64,000 nucleotides of DNA from Tessaracoccus caeni (GTDB lineage Bacteria > Actinomycetota > Actinomycetes > Propionibacteriales > Propionibacteriaceae): assembly GCF_029211185.1 (NCBI RefSeq), contig NZ_JARGDO010000007.1, positions 121,003 through 185,002 of the forward strand, read 5' to 3'. Numbering within the stretch: the first letter of the stretch is position 1; each line of letters opens with the position of its first letter. Positions 18,168 through 27,664 of this stretch are shown in pieces. The notes under the pieces were generated by a model. The model was not told the DNA's origin. It ran no database searches and was given only the letters and a program-made list of their open reading frames with translations. Position numbers and translations under genes: made by a program.

Positions 18168-18670
18168 GACTTGAAGGTCAGGGCGACGTCGATCATTCGT
18201 TTCGTCGTCTCGTCGAAGGCGACCAGTCTGACCAGTTCAACCCCGGTGGGGGTGGAGCGGATGGTGTCGATAGCGGCGCGGATCGCGTCGTTTTTCGGCC
18301 AGCCGTAGACTCCGGCGCTGATCAGCGGGAAGGCGACGGAGCGTGCGCCCAGCTCGTCGGCCACCTCTAGGCAACGGCGGTAGCAGGACACCAGGAGCGA
18401 GCGGTCCGTCTGGCCGGCGCGGTGGTTGGGGCCGACGGTGTGGATCACCCACGTGGCGGGCATGTCGCCCGCGGTGGTCCAGCCTGCGTCGCCCGTGGCA
18501 AGGCCGTGCGGGAAGCGGGCGATGCAGTCGGCCAGCACTGCGGGGCCGCCGGCCCGGTGGATGGCGCCGTCGACGCCACCCCCGCCGCGCATCGCGTTGT
18601 TGGCGGCATTGACCACCGCGTCGACCTGCTGCCGCGTGATGTCGCCTTGAATAGCCTCGAGCTTCGTCAT
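18164..18670 (-). CDS. Macro-domain protein (O-acetyl-ADP-ribose deacetylase-like)
   Basis: The 168-residue product is a single macro domain. It has the ligand motifs GDITRQQVDAVVNAANNAMRGGGGVDGAIHRAGG near the N-terminus and LISAGVYGWPKNDAIRAA, as in E. coli YmdB and MacroD-type hydrolases. It is expected to bind ADP-ribose and remove it from O-acetyl-ADP-ribose or proteins. ATG 18670 is preceded by GGGGG. A diverged copy of its first 20 codons forms the 3' end of the HAD gene at 16133, so at least two related genes existed in this region. It is convergent with the DUF6176-like gene, with a four-base stop overlap. Confidence 0.92.
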   Translation of the reverse strand: MTKLEAIQGDITRQQVDAVVNAANNAMRGGGGVDGAIHRAGGPAVLADCIARFPHGLATGDAGWTTAGDMPATWVIHTVGPNHRAGQTDRSLLVSCYRRCLEVADELGARSVAFPLISAGVYGWPKNDAIRAAIDTIRSTPTGVELVRLVAFDETTKRMIDVALTFKS

Positions 18671-18688
18671 GCCCCCATTGTGGCGAGA

Positions 18689-18732
18689 TCGTCGGTGCTT
18701 GCGGTGGATAATCCCACCGCAAGCACCGACGA
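18689..18732. terminator. 19-bp perfect hairpin after the GH36 gene
   Basis: tcgtcggtgcttgcggtgg (18689-18707) pairs exactly with 18714-18732 around a 6-base loop. It lies 12 bases beyond the GH36 stop and just before the macro-domain start. It lacks a T-tract, so terminator is likely but operator is possible. Confidence 0.6.
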
Positions 18733-18743
18733 CCTCACCGCTC

Positions 18744-20870
18744 TCAGCAGTGATCGATGCGGATGATCCGCGCCGAAAGGCCGTCACCCGGAGTGGGGTC
18801 GACGGTGATCGTCCCGGCCTCGCCATCGGTCTCCACGGCCCACCCGTCCAGGGTCGTGGGGTAGACCACTTCCGCCGAGCGGAACCCGGAGTCGGATACC
18901 GTCAAGTGCTGGGCACCCACCTCACCGCGCTTCCAGAGGAAGAGGAAGGTGCTGTCCTCGCCGCGCAGACCGAGGGCGACGAACGGGTCGTCCCAGGCCG
19001 GCAGGCCGGCGGGCCAGAAGGGCAGCGATGCGGCCGCGACGTCGGGGTGGGCCCGGTAGTGCTCGACGCCCTCCGCGATGACGGCCAGCTGCTCGGCGCC
19101 CAACTCGTCCAGCTTGCCCGAGAGGTAGAGTCGGCCGGCCAGCCCGTTGACCATGGTGAAGGCCGTCTCCTCCAAGGACATCCACGGTTCGGGATAGGCC
19201 CAGTTGCCGGCCTTCTCCGGCGGCAGCATCACCGGGGCGGCCGCGGCGATCGTCGCGTAGCGGTCCAGATCCTGCTGATCCGACGTGGATTGCAGATCGA
19301 ACAGGCGCACCCAATGGGCGTCCATCCGCATTGCCCCCGACGAACAGGCCTCGATGCACACGCCCTCGAGCCTGCTGCGCAGGCGATAGGCCCATTCGTC
19401 CAGCGCCTTGCAATGATCGAGCAGCCCGACGCCGGGGCTGTCCGCGTCCCGATCCGGACCCGTGCCGGGCGTGACGTTGAAGTCCCACTTGAAGTAGCCC
19501 GCCCCGAGATCGCCGACGAGACGGTCGAAGACGGAATCCAGGTGATCCCGGCTCGCCTCGGATCGCAGGTCCAACAGGTAACGGTCGTGCTCCCGGATGC
19601 GGGCGCCGTTGCGCATCATGAAGGCCTCGTCGGGAAGGGTGCTCGCCATGGGGGAGTTCACTCCCACCACCTCCGGCTCGATCCAGAGCCCGGGCCGCAT
19701 GCCGCGCTCCCGGATCCGGTCGAGGACACGACGCAGTCCGCCGTCGGGGAAGCGCACGGTGGAGGGTTCCCACTGGCCCACCGAGGGCCACCAGTTGCCC
19801 CCGTCGTCGTACCAACCGGCGTCGATGCAGAAGGTGTCTGCGCCGATGTCGGCGGCGGCGTCGATCAACGGCAGCAGCTTCTCCGTGGTGGGGTCGCCCA
19901 TGAGGGTGTTCATGTAGTCGTTGAAGATCACCCCCGGCTGGCTGGGATCGACGGCGGGGTGCTGCGAGGCGCGCCGGTGCCGGGTGATGGTCCCCACCGC
20001 GCCGTCGACCCCGCCGTCGGCCGTGAACACGCTGGCGAGAACCGTGCGGAATCGGTGCCCGGGCTCGAGAGTGAGGCACCACGAGTGCTGCAGGTCGGAG
20101 GGGCCGAGCAAGGCGAGCGAGAACGTCCGTCCTTCGTCGTGCTGGGCGATGAGCTCCCAGGACCACGGGCCGTTGTTCTCCACCTCCCAGGCGAGCGTCC
20201 GTCCGGTGACCCGGTTGACGATCATCGCCATCGGGAGGTCGCCGTCGGTGGACCAGCTCGAGTGGCCGACGCCGCGGATCACCTCACGAGAGGTCTGGTC
20301 GTCGTGCTTGTGGTCGCTGTAGGGCGGAATGCCCTGGCTGCCACGGAGCGGACGGGATCCCCACCGGCTCTCGCACGACCAGGTGCTGCGCGCAGACACC
20401 AGATCCAGATCGTCGGGATCTCCCAGCACACCGAGACCGTCGGCGATCACCGCGGTGCTGATGCCGGTGAGCGTCAGCCGCTGTGCGCCGCTGTTGACCA
20501 CCTCGGTGACGAACCGGATGCCGCCGGCACCGTCGGTCTGCCTGAGCGTCGTGGTGACCTCGAGACCGAACTGCGACGAGGTCTGCCGGATGGTCAGCAC
20601 CTGCCAGTCCCCGTCGGTGTCGACCTCGTGCCCCGCGTATCGCAGGCTCTCGCCGACGACGGTCTGATCCATGCGGGTGTTGTTGCGGGAGCGTCCCGCC
20701 TCGATCGCCAGGATCTCGATCAGCAACTGGAACCGGTCCGTATCCTGCGCATCGGACGCGCCGGACGCCGACCACGCCGACCGCCCCGCCAGGGCCACCC
20801 CCACCGGGCGGCTCTCGTCGAAGTCGAGGTGGAGGGCGCAGGCGTCGCTGCCCCAGGTGAACACTGACAT
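18744..20870 (-). CDS. GH36 glycosidase (alpha-galactosidase or beta-L-arabinopyranosidase)
   Basis: This 708-residue enzyme has a beta-sandwich N-terminal half and a TIM barrel from about 310. Barrel signatures are VIFNDYMNTLMGDP (314-327), FCIDAGWYDD (347-356), LWIEPEVV (395-402), nucleophile Asp463 in YFKWDFN, and the acid/base region CSSGAMRMD with Asp517. These place it in GH36/clan D. There is no signal peptide, so it acts on imported sugar. ATG 20870 follows GGAGA; the TTG at 20888 is less likely. It is the last gene of the importer operon facing the araDA-kinase operon with shared operators. beta-L-arabinopyranosides are shape analogues of alpha-D-galactosides, so that activity must be considered. 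Confidence 0.87.
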   Translation of the reverse strand: MSVFTWGSDACALHLDFDESRPVGVALAGRSAWSASGASDAQDTDRFQLLIEILAIEAGRSRNNTRMDQTVVGESLRYAGHEVDTDGDWQVLTIRQTSSQFGLEVTTTLRQTDGAGGIRFVTEVVNSGAQRLTLTGISTAVIADGLGVLGDPDDLDLVSARSTWSCESRWGSRPLRGSQGIPPYSDHKHDDQTSREVIRGVGHSSWSTDGDLPMAMIVNRVTGRTLAWEVENNGPWSWELIAQHDEGRTFSLALLGPSDLQHSWCLTLEPGHRFRTVLASVFTADGGVDGAVGTITRHRRASQHPAVDPSQPGVIFNDYMNTLMGDPTTEKLLPLIDAAADIGADTFCIDAGWYDDGGNWWPSVGQWEPSTVRFPDGGLRRVLDRIRERGMRPGLWIEPEVVGVNSPMASTLPDEAFMMRNGARIREHDRYLLDLRSEASRDHLDSVFDRLVGDLGAGYFKWDFNVTPGTGPDRDADSPGVGLLDHCKALDEWAYRLRSRLEGVCIEACSSGAMRMDAHWVRLFDLQSTSDQQDLDRYATIAAAAPVMLPPEKAGNWAYPEPWMSLEETAFTMVNGLAGRLYLSGKLDELGAEQLAVIAEGVEHYRAHPDVAAASLPFWPAGLPAWDDPFVALGLRGEDSTFLFLWKRGEVGAQHLTVSDSGFRSAEVVYPTTLDGWAVETDGEAGTITVDPTPGDGLSARIIRIDHC

Positions 20871-20899
20871 GTGGATTCGATTCTCCAATCGGTTGTGTG

Positions 20900-20917
20900 T
20901 CGACCCCGACGGGTCGA
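20900..20917. promoter_or_regulatory. Small hairpin between permease and GH36 genes
   Basis: tcgaccc (20900-20906) and gggtcga (20911-20917) flank a 4-base loop inside the operon. It could lower read-through to the GH36 gene or stabilise the upstream mRNA. Confidence 0.4.
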
Positions 20918-20930
20918 GATGGGGGAGGGA

Positions 20931-21767
20931 TCAGCCCTTGACGGCGCCGGCCATCATCCCTGCCATGAAGTAGCGCTGCAGGAAGATGAACAGGACGGCC
21001 GTGGGGATCACGGCGACCACGGATGCCGCCATGATGGCGCCCCAGTCCACGAGGTTCGCGCCCTTGAAGAGCATGATCGCGGGCGTGAGCAGACGGTTCT
21101 CCGCGTGCGAGATGAAGATGTAGGCGAACATGAACTCGTTCCATGCGCTGATGAACGCATACAGCCCGACGGAGATGATCGTCGGGACGGACACCGGAAC
21201 GATGATTCGCCAGACCGTGGCGAAGCGTCCGCAGCCATCGATCTCGGCCGACTCCTCCAGCGACTTCGGAATGTTGTCGAACCCGGTGCTCATCATGAAC
21301 GTGCAGAGAGGGATCACGAAGGTCGTGTAGGCGATGACCAGCGAGAGGTGGTTCTCGAGGATGCCCAGATTGCTCATCACGATATACAGCGGCACCAGCA
21401 GCAGCACGCCCGGGATCATCTGGGACACCAACATGAAGAAGTTGGATGTCTTGACCATCCTGGCTCGGTAGAACCGGCTGAAGGCGTAGCCGGCCATGAT
21501 CGACACGGCCAGCGACAGCAACGCCACGATGACGGCGACCTTGAAGCTGTTCCAGATGAAGCCGAGGAAGCCGGCGTCGACGAGGACGCGCACGTAGTTG
21601 TCGATCGTCGGGCTATCGATCCAGAGCGACGGGGTGCGCGACCGGATCTCTCCCCTCGGCTTGAACGACGACACGAGCATCCAGATGAAGGGGAACAGGC
21701 TGTACAAGGCGAGCAGCGTGGCTCCGATGTACACCGCGATCAGCTTAAACAAACGTTTTCTTGCCAT
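20931..21767 (-). CDS. Sugar ABC transporter permease (MalG-like)
   Basis: The 278-residue inner-membrane protein has six predicted helices and the CUT1 permease coupling loop with the EAA-type motif EESAEIDGCGRFATVWRIIVPVSVPTI at about 190-216. The N-terminal LYSLFPFIWMLVSSFK and C-terminal QRYFMAGMMAGAVKG ends are typical of MalG-type subunits. It pairs with the MalF-like permease encoded 12 bases upstream. No ATPase is encoded here; CUT1 systems often use a shared MsiK-type ATPase encoded elsewhere, known in streptomycetes and inferred here. The likely cargo is an arabinose- or galactose-containing glycoside. Confidence 0.93.
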   Translation of the reverse strand: MARKRLFKLIAVYIGATLLALYSLFPFIWMLVSSFKPRGEIRSRTPSLWIDSPTIDNYVRVLVDAGFLGFIWNSFKVAVIVALLSLAVSIMAGYAFSRFYRARMVKTSNFFMLVSQMIPGVLLLVPLYIVMSNLGILENHLSLVIAYTTFVIPLCTFMMSTGFDNIPKSLEESAEIDGCGRFATVWRIIVPVSVPTIISVGLYAFISAWNEFMFAYIFISHAENRLLTPAIMLFKGANLVDWGAIMAASVVAVIPTAVLFIFLQRYFMAGMMAGAVKG

Positions 21768-21779
21768 GACTTTCCCTGC

Positions 21780-22691
21780 CTATCCGACCAACTCGGCGCT
21801 GAGCTTCGAGCGGATCCGGTAGTAGAAGACGAACAGCAGCGTGGTGGCCAGCAGCATCATGGTCGACAGCGCCGAGGCGAGGCCGACGTCGAACTTCTGG
21901 ATCGCGTGCTGGTAGATCAGGATCGGCAGGGTGATCGTGGCGTAGTTGGGCCCGCCCTGGGTCATGATCCAGATGAAGTCGAAGTTGACCGCCGTCCAGA
22001 TCAGGTGCACGAAGACGATGATCAACGACGCCGAGCGCAGGTGCGGGAAGACGACGTTCATGAATCGCCGGATGCCGGTGGCGCCGTCCAGATCCGCCGC
22101 TTCCAGTTCCTCGGCGGGAATGCTCTGCAGCGCCGCGAGGAAGGTGACCATGAAGTATGGGAAGCTCCGCCAGATGTTGACCAGGATGACGAAGGGCAGC
22201 GCCCACTGCGCGTCGCCGAGGAAGTGGATCGAGTCGTCGATGATCCCCAGATCCAGCAGCCATCGGTTGATGATGCCGAAGTCGGGGTTGGCCATCCAGG
22301 ACCAGGTCATGCCGGCCACGACGACGGGCACCAGCCAGGGCACGAAGGCCGCGATCCGGAAGAACGTGCGCCCGCGGAACTTCGCGTTCAGGATCAGCGC
22401 CGCGCTCAGGCCGAGGATGTACTCGCCGGCCACCGAGAAAACGGTCCAAAGGATCGTGTTCTTCACGGCCCTCCCGAAGTACGGGTCGGCGACGGCGTTG
22501 GAGAAGTTCTCCAGGCCGACGAACCCGGAGACACTCGAGTCGATCAGGCTGACGTCGTTGAACGAGTCCCATACGACTCGGATCAAGGGGTAGCCGATCA
22601 GGGCTACCAGGAAAATCCAGGCGGGGACCAAGGACAGGAAGATGACCCGCCTGTCCTCGGTCGCCCTACTCGTGCGCTTCGGCTTGAGCAT
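21780..22691 (-). CDS. Sugar ABC transporter permease (MalF-like)
   Basis: The 303-residue protein starts with a Lys/Arg-rich cytosolic segment and has six helices. The EAA loop is EELEAADLDGATGIRRFMNVVFPHLRSASLI, the docking site for the ATPase. It is the first permease after the binding-protein gene (19 bases downstream of it) and precedes the MalG-like subunit by 12 bases. The order binding protein, MalF, MalG, glycosidase is standard for CUT1 oligosaccharide importers. ATG 22691 follows a GGAACC-type site. Confidence 0.93.
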   Translation of the reverse strand: MLKPKRTSRATEDRRVIFLSLVPAWIFLVALIGYPLIRVVWDSFNDVSLIDSSVSGFVGLENFSNAVADPYFGRAVKNTILWTVFSVAGEYILGLSAALILNAKFRGRTFFRIAAFVPWLVPVVVAGMTWSWMANPDFGIINRWLLDLGIIDDSIHFLGDAQWALPFVILVNIWRSFPYFMVTFLAALQSIPAEELEAADLDGATGIRRFMNVVFPHLRSASLIIVFVHLIWTAVNFDFIWIMTQGGPNYATITLPILIYQHAIQKFDVGLASALSTMMLLATTLLFVFYYRIRSKLSAELVG

Positions 22692-22710
22692 GAAACTCGG
22701 TTCCCGGAGG

Positions 22711-24000
22711 CTATGAGCCCGACAGTTCGCCGGAGTTCTGCAGCGACTTGTTGATGGCGTCGGAGAGCCAGGCTGCGGTCTCCTCAGAGGACTTGCCTTC
22801 CTGCAGTGCCATGGCGAGAGAGTCGATCATGTTCTGCGTGATCTCGCTCACCGTGACCGGCGGGAAGGTGACGCCGTACTCGAGCAGCTTCGAGAAGTCC
22901 TTGCTCCACTTGCTGTCGGTGGACACCGTGTTCAGGCCGGAACGCGCCGGATAGGCCGCCTTCTGCCACTCTTCGCTGGCGATGGCCCGGGCCAGTTCCT
23001 TGGCGCCTTCAGTGTTCTTGCCGCCCTTCATGACGAACATCGGCTTGGTCTCGAGGTAGGTGGCGTCGACGCCGTCCGCAGGCTTCGGGATCGCGTGCAC
23101 CGAGATGTCGCCCATCGTGTCGGCGAAGTCGGCCTCGCGCTCCTCCAGCCAGTTGCCGGTGACGTAGGTCGCCGTCAGGCCGGTGACGAACCGGTCGTCG
23201 GTCTCCTCCCAGCCGTAGGTGGCGGAGTTCTTGTCGGTCGCGCCCGAGCTGATCAGCTCTTGGTAGAAGGTGAAGACATCGGCGGCCGCCGCGAGCTGAG
23301 CCGGGTCGTCCTTCCAGGTGTTCTTGTAGAGACCGTCCTCCTGCGGCTCCGCGATCTTTACGCCCTTCTGGGCGAGGTAGACGATCAGTTCCTGCGGCGA
23401 GCGCACGCCGGCGCCGGCGATGCCGAAGGCCGCGCTTCCGGTGGCGTCCTCGACCTTGGATCCGATGGCGAGCACCTCCTCCCACGTCGTCGGCGTGCTG
23501 ACGCCGGACTGGCTCATGAGGTCGTCGTGCACCAGGTAGGCGCGCACCGTCGTCTCATACGGGAAGCCGATGATCGAATCGCCGATCGTCATGGCCTCCT
23601 TGACGGCGTCGCTGACCTTGTCCTTGTCCGCCCAGGAGTCCCACTGGGTGGTCAAGTCCTCGAGGATGCCCATCTTGTTGAACTCGCCGACGTACTCCGG
23701 AAGGCCGTAGACGACGTCGGGGAGGTTGCCGCCGGCCGCGGAGGCGACGATCTTCTCGTGGATCATGTCGTAGGTCAGATAGGTGACGTTGACGGTGTAT
23801 CCCGTGTCCTGTTCGAACTTCTCGAACTGCGCCTTGCTCGCGACCTGGGTGCCCTGTCCCTCGGTGTCGGAAGACCACACCTCGATCGCGCCCTTGCCGT
23901 TGTCGGCGGTGTTCTCAGACGACGGTCCCGAACCGCACGCCGCGAGGGCGCTGGTCGCCAGACCGATCGCGACGATGGCCGCTATGCCACGTTTCGCCAT
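22711..24000 (-). CDS. Sugar ABC transporter substrate-binding lipoprotein
   Basis: The 429-residue protein has a signal peptide (MAKRGIAAIVAIGLATSALAACGSG) with lipobox LAAC at Cys23. A Ser/Asn-rich linker is followed by an extracellular solute-binding family 1 fold (VWSSDTEGQGTQVASKAQFEKFEQDTGYTVNVTYLTYDMIHEKIVASAAGGNLPDVVYG). It captures the sugar for the two permeases encoded downstream. ATG 24000 follows AAAGGAGC; the longer upstream frame has no such site. A LacI-type operator lies at 24027-24040, inside the leader, so expression is probably induced by its sugar. Confidence 0.93.
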   Translation of the reverse strand: MAKRGIAAIVAIGLATSALAACGSGPSSENTADNGKGAIEVWSSDTEGQGTQVASKAQFEKFEQDTGYTVNVTYLTYDMIHEKIVASAAGGNLPDVVYGLPEYVGEFNKMGILEDLTTQWDSWADKDKVSDAVKEAMTIGDSIIGFPYETTVRAYLVHDDLMSQSGVSTPTTWEEVLAIGSKVEDATGSAAFGIAGAGVRSPQELIVYLAQKGVKIAEPQEDGLYKNTWKDDPAQLAAAADVFTFYQELISSGATDKNSATYGWEETDDRFVTGLTATYVTGNWLEEREADFADTMGDISVHAIPKPADGVDATYLETKPMFVMKGGKNTEGAKELARAIASEEWQKAAYPARSGLNTVSTDSKWSKDFSKLLEYGVTFPPVTVSEITQNMIDSLAMALQEGKSSEETAAWLSDAINKSLQNSGELSGS

Positions 24001-24026
24001 GGTTTTGCTCCTTTGCAGATCTCGAA

Positions 24027-24040
24027 TGTTATCGCTCACA
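24027..24040. promoter_or_regulatory. LacI-family operator before importer operon
   Basis: tgttatcgctcaca is a 14-bp imperfect palindrome with a central CG; its reverse strand, tgtgagcgataaca, is strikingly like lac-type operators. It lies 27 bases before the binding-protein start and downstream of a TTGACA at 24076-24081. A related site precedes araD. Confidence 0.75.
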
Positions 24041-24200
24041 TTCTGCTCATAGGTTGCATGAGGGTTTCCGGGTTTGTCAAGACTTTTCAGGTGGAGTGCT
24101 GACTTGGGGTGGGTGAGGCGCGGACGCCGTCCGGTCGGAAGATCGTGCGCGGCGGTAGCATGGTCCCGATTTGAACCGAGCAACGGGGGCGAACGTCGTA

Positions 24201-25238
24201 GTGGCCGTGGACAAGCAGGAACGCGCGAAACCGGCGGGAGGGCCGGGCAAGGCGAACATCTACGACGTGGCGCGCCGGGCGGGCGTCTCGCACATGACCG
24301 TCTCCAGGGTGCTGAACGGCCATCCGAGCATCAGGGAATCGACCAGGGCGAAGGTGCTCCTGGCGATCGAGGAGATGAACTACACGCGCAGTTCGATCGC
24401 GCGTGCGCTCGCCACTCGGAAGGCGATGCGGATCGGTGCCCTGGTGGATGGGCGGCTCCAGTTCGGCCCGAACAGCACGCTGCGCGCGTTGGAGGGGGCG
24501 GCGAGGGCGCACGGCTACGCCGTCAGTGCGTTCTCGATCGGGGATGACGAGGGACAGCGCATCGACGAGGGGATCGTCGAGCTGGTGACGCAAGGGGTGG
24601 ACGCCTTGTGTGTCATCGCTCCTCGGATCTCGTCGCTCGACGTGCTTCGCCGGCATGCGACAGGCCTGCCGACGCTGGCCGTGAAGGAGGAGCGCGACGA
24701 GCAGCTCCACACGGTCGCGGTGAACCAGCGAGCCGGAGCGACGGCGGCGACCCGGCACCTTATCGAGCTTGGGCATCGCGAGATCGTGCATCTGGCCGGG
24801 CCACTCGATTGGTATGACGCCCGTGCTCGGGCGGAGGCGTGGCGGGACACCATGAAGGCCGGTGGCCTGGCGGTCCCGACGCCTTCGGTGGGGGACTGGT
24901 CCGCGGACTCGGGATACGAGTTCGGGAAGAGCTTCGTACCCGGCGACGTGACCGCGGTATTCGCGTCCAATGACCAGATGGCCTTGGGGATGATCCACGC
25001 GTTCTGGGAGCGGGGCATCAGGGTTCCGGACGACATCAGCGTGGTCGGCTTCGATGACCTGCCGGATGCCCGTCATTTCCTGCCCCCGTTGACGACGGTG
25101 CGGCAGGAGTTCGCGGCGCTGGGCGAGCTCATCATCGATGAACTCGTCCAGACTCTTCAGGGAAATCAATCCCAGGGGAGGCGGCTCGTGGAACCGCAGC
25201 TGGTCTGCCGGTCGTCGACGTCCTCGCCTCGCCGCTGA
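24201..25238 (+). CDS. LacI-family transcriptional regulator of the arabinose/GH36 regulon
   Basis: The product of about 345 residues starts with an HTH (NIYDVARRAGVSHMTVSRVLNGHPSIRESTRAKVLLAIEEMNY) followed by a periplasmic-binding-protein-like sensor domain with SNDQMALGMIHAFWERGIRVPDDISVVGFDDLPDARHFLPPLTTVRQ. GTG 24201 is preferred over TTG 24171 because GGGGGCG lies at proper spacing. It is flanked by the importer operon (divergent) and the araDA-kinase operon (same direction), each with a matching operator. By family logic it represses both until an effector sugar binds. Direct binding is inference. Confidence 0.9.
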   Translation: MAVDKQERAKPAGGPGKANIYDVARRAGVSHMTVSRVLNGHPSIRESTRAKVLLAIEEMNYTRSSIARALATRKAMRIGALVDGRLQFGPNSTLRALEGAARAHGYAVSAFSIGDDEGQRIDEGIVELVTQGVDALCVIAPRISSLDVLRRHATGLPTLAVKEERDEQLHTVAVNQRAGATAATRHLIELGHREIVHLAGPLDWYDARARAEAWRDTMKAGGLAVPTPSVGDWSADSGYEFGKSFVPGDVTAVFASNDQMALGMIHAFWERGIRVPDDISVVGFDDLPDARHFLPPLTTVRQEFAALGELIIDELVQTLQGNQSQGRRLVEPQLVCRSSTSSPRR

Positions 25239-25281
25239 GCGGCTTCTCGCCGGATTCGGGAATCGGCTTGCCAAGCGCGCA

Positions 25282-25295
25282 TGTTAGCGCGCACA
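25282..25295. promoter_or_regulatory. LacI-family operator before araD
   Basis: tgttagcgcgcaca differs from the importer operator (24027) at only two of 14 positions and keeps the central CG. It lies 64 bases before the araD start. Confidence 0.7.
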
Positions 25296-25358
25296 ATGGC
25301 GGTGCAGTTCGGCTCAGATTGAAAAGCGGCGGCCGGGCGATCTCGAAGAGGAGTTCAC

Positions 25359-26090
25359 ATGGCTGAGTTCGGGCCCGACGTGGTCGACGCAATCGAGCGG
25401 ACGCGGATCGAGGTGGCTGCCCTTCACGCCGAGCTGGTGCGCTACGAACTGGTCGTCTGGACCGGAGGCAACGTCTCCGGGCGCGTTCCGGGAGCCGACC
25501 TGTTCGTCATCAAGCCGTCCGGAGTGCGCTACGACGAGCTCTCGCCGGAGAACATGATCCTGTGCGACCTGGACGGCGTCGTCATACCCGGCACCCCGGG
25601 CAGCGAGCGGTCGCCGTCGTCGGATACCGCGGCGCATGCCTACGTGTACCGTCACCTGCCGGAGGTGGGCGGCGTGGTGCACACCCATTCCACCTACGCC
25701 GTCGCCTGGGCCGCTCGCGGCGAGGAGATCCCGTGCGTGATCACGGCGATGGCCGACGAGTTCGGAGGCCCGATTCCCGTGGGTCCGTTCGCGATCATCG
25801 GCGACGACTCGATCGGGCGCGGCATCGTCGAGACCCTGCGCGGGCATCGCTCGCGCGCGGTGTTGATGCAGAACCATGGTCCGTTCACCATCGGCGCCAG
25901 CGCGAAGGACGCGGTGAAGGCGGCGGTGATGCTGGAGGACGTGGCCCGCACCGTGCAGCTCGCGCGAAACGCGGGCGAAGTGATCCCCATTCCGCAAGAG
26001 GCGATCGACAGCCTCTACAACCGCTATCAAAACGTCTATGGTCAATCCACCGACGACCGTCGAGGCGCATCGCCAGTCGCCGCTCGGTAG
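25359..26090 (+). CDS. araD: L-ribulose-5-phosphate 4-epimerase
   Basis: The 243-residue class II aldolase/epimerase converts L-ribulose-5-P to D-xylulose-5-P. It shows TGGNVSGRVPGADLFVIKPSGVRYDELSPENMILCD (36-70), the metal-binding HTHS with His108/His110, a third ligand in QNHGPFTIG, and the SDTAAHAYVYRHLP segment. Length and motifs fit AraD rather than fuculose aldolase, and araA plus a kinase follow directly. ATG 25359 is preceded by GAAGAGGAG. The LacI-type operator upstream implies sugar-induced expression. Confidence 0.93.
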   Translation: MAEFGPDVVDAIERTRIEVAALHAELVRYELVVWTGGNVSGRVPGADLFVIKPSGVRYDELSPENMILCDLDGVVIPGTPGSERSPSSDTAAHAYVYRHLPEVGGVVHTHSTYAVAWAARGEEIPCVITAMADEFGGPIPVGPFAIIGDDSIGRGIVETLRGHRSRAVLMQNHGPFTIGASAKDAVKAAVMLEDVARTVQLARNAGEVIPIPQEAIDSLYNRYQNVYGQSTDDRRGASPVAAR

Positions 26091-26151
26091 CCGGCAATCC
26101 CTGACGCGGTGACGCGCCCCGTATTCTCAACCCATCGCACAAGGAGCACAG

Positions 26152-27663
26152 ATGTCCCGAACCCCGCTGAACACCTCTCTTGCCGAGTACACGGTCTGGT
26201 TCGTCACGGGCAGCCAGTCCCTCTACGGCGAGGAGACCCTGCGCCAGGTGGCCGAGCAGTCCCAGGCGGTCGCCGAGGGCCTCGCCGGGCTGCCCGTGCG
26301 CGTGGAATGGAAGCCGGTGCTGATCGAGCCCGACGGCATCCGCCGCCTCGCCCTCGACGCCAACGCCGACGATTCGGTGATCGGAATCATCGCGTGGATG
26401 CACACGTTCAGCCCCGCGAAGATGTGGATCACCGGGCTCGACGCGCTGCGCAAGCCGCTGCTGCACCTGCACACCCAGGCCAACGTCGAGCTGCCCTGGG
26501 CCGACATCGACTTCGACTTCATGAACCTGAACCAGGCCGCCCACGGCGACCGCGAGTTCGGCTATATCCAGACCCGCCTCGGCGTGGCGCGCAAGACCGT
26601 CGTCGGGCACGTGTCCAACCCGGCCGTGCGCCAGCAGGTGGCGGACTGGCAGCGCGCCGCCGCCGGTTGGCAGGCCGTGCGCACGCTCAAGCTGGCCCGC
26701 TTCGGCGACAACATGCGCTACGTCGCGGTCACCGAGGGCGACAAGACCGAGGCCGAGCTGCGCTTCGGCGTCCAGGTGAATACCTGGGGCGTCAACGAGC
26801 TGGCCGAGGCCGTCGACGCGGCCACCGAGGCAGAGGTGGACGCCCTTGTCGACGAGTACGTCGCCTCCTACGACGTGGTGCCCGAGCTGCTGCCCGGCGG
26901 CGAGCGTCATCAGTCACTGCGCGACGCCGCGGCCATCGAGGCGGGCTTGCGCTTCTTCCTGGAGGGCGGCGGCTTCGGCGCCTTCACCGACTCTTTCGAG
27001 GATCTGGGCTCGCTGAAACAGCTGCCCGGCTTGGCGGTGCAGCGCCTGATGGCGGAGGGCTATGGCTTCGGCGCCGAAGGCGACTGGAAGACGGCCATCC
27101 TGGTGCGCGTCGCCAACGTGATGGGCGCGGGGCTTCCCGGCGGGGCCAGCCTGATGGAGGACTACACCTACGACCTTGTTCCTGGCGACGAGAAGATCCT
27201 GGGCGCGCACATGCTGGAGGTGTCGCCGTCGCTCAGCTCGGCCAAGCCACGGCTGGAGATCCATCCGCTCGGCATCGGCGGCAAGGAGGATCCGGTGCGC
27301 CTGGTCTTCACCGCCGATCCTGGCCCCGCCCTGGTGGTGGCGCTCAGTGACATGCGCGATCGCTTCCGCCTGACCGCCAACGTGGTGACCAACGTCGAGG
27401 CGCCTGAGCTGCCGAAGCTGCCGGTGGGCCGCGCGGTGTGGAAGCCTCAGCCCGACTTCGCCACCAGCGCCGCCTGCTGGCTGGCTGCCGGTGCCGCTCA
27501 CCACACCGTGATGACCACCGCCGTCGGCATCGAGGTGTTCCGCGACTTCGCCGAGATCGCCGATACCGAGCTCGTGGTCATCGACGAGGACACCACGGTG
27601 CGCGGTTTCCAGCGCGAGCTGCGCTGGAACCAGGCCTACTACCGCCTCGCCCGGGGGCTGTGA
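26152..27663 (+). CDS. araA: L-arabinose isomerase
   Basis: The 503-residue enzyme isomerises L-arabinose to L-ribulose. It starts [24 protein letters not shown] and has [11 protein letters not shown], the metal/catalytic residues Glu309 ([11 protein letters not shown]), Glu336 (SLMEDYTY) and His353 (GAHMLEV), equivalent to E. coli Glu306, Glu333 and His350. HTVMT near residue 450 supplies the fourth ligand. Length matches the family (about 500). AAGGAGC precedes ATG 26152. It is the second gene of the araD-araA-kinase operon, with a 61-base gap. Confidence 0.97.
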   Translation: MSRTPLNTSLAEYTVWFVTGSQSLYGEETLRQVAEQSQAVAEGLAGLPVRVEWKPVLIEPDGIRRLALDANADDSVIGIIAWMHTFSPAKMWITGLDALRKPLLHLHTQANVELPWADIDFDFMNLNQAAHGDREFGYIQTRLGVARKTVVGHVSNPAVRQQVADWQRAAAGWQAVRTLKLARFGDNMRYVAVTEGDKTEAELRFGVQVNTWGVNELAEAVDAATEAEVDALVDEYVASYDVVPELLPGGERHQSLRDAAAIEAGLRFFLEGGGFGAFTDSFEDLGSLKQLPGLAVQRLMAEGYGFGAEGDWKTAILVRVANVMGAGLPGGASLMEDYTYDLVPGDEKILGAHMLEVSPSLSSAKPRLEIHPLGIGGKEDPVRLVFTADPGPALVVALSDMRDRFRLTANVVTNVEAPELPKLPVGRAVWKPQPDFATSAACWLAAGAAHHTVMTTAVGIEVFRDFAEIADTELVVIDEDTTVRGFQRELRWNQAYYRLARGL

Positions 27664-27664
27664 C

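Noticed and set aside
18669..20867. A 732-codon plus-strand frame over the GH36 gene
   Set aside because: It is antisense to GH36 with intact catalytic motifs; its own translation is low-complexity.
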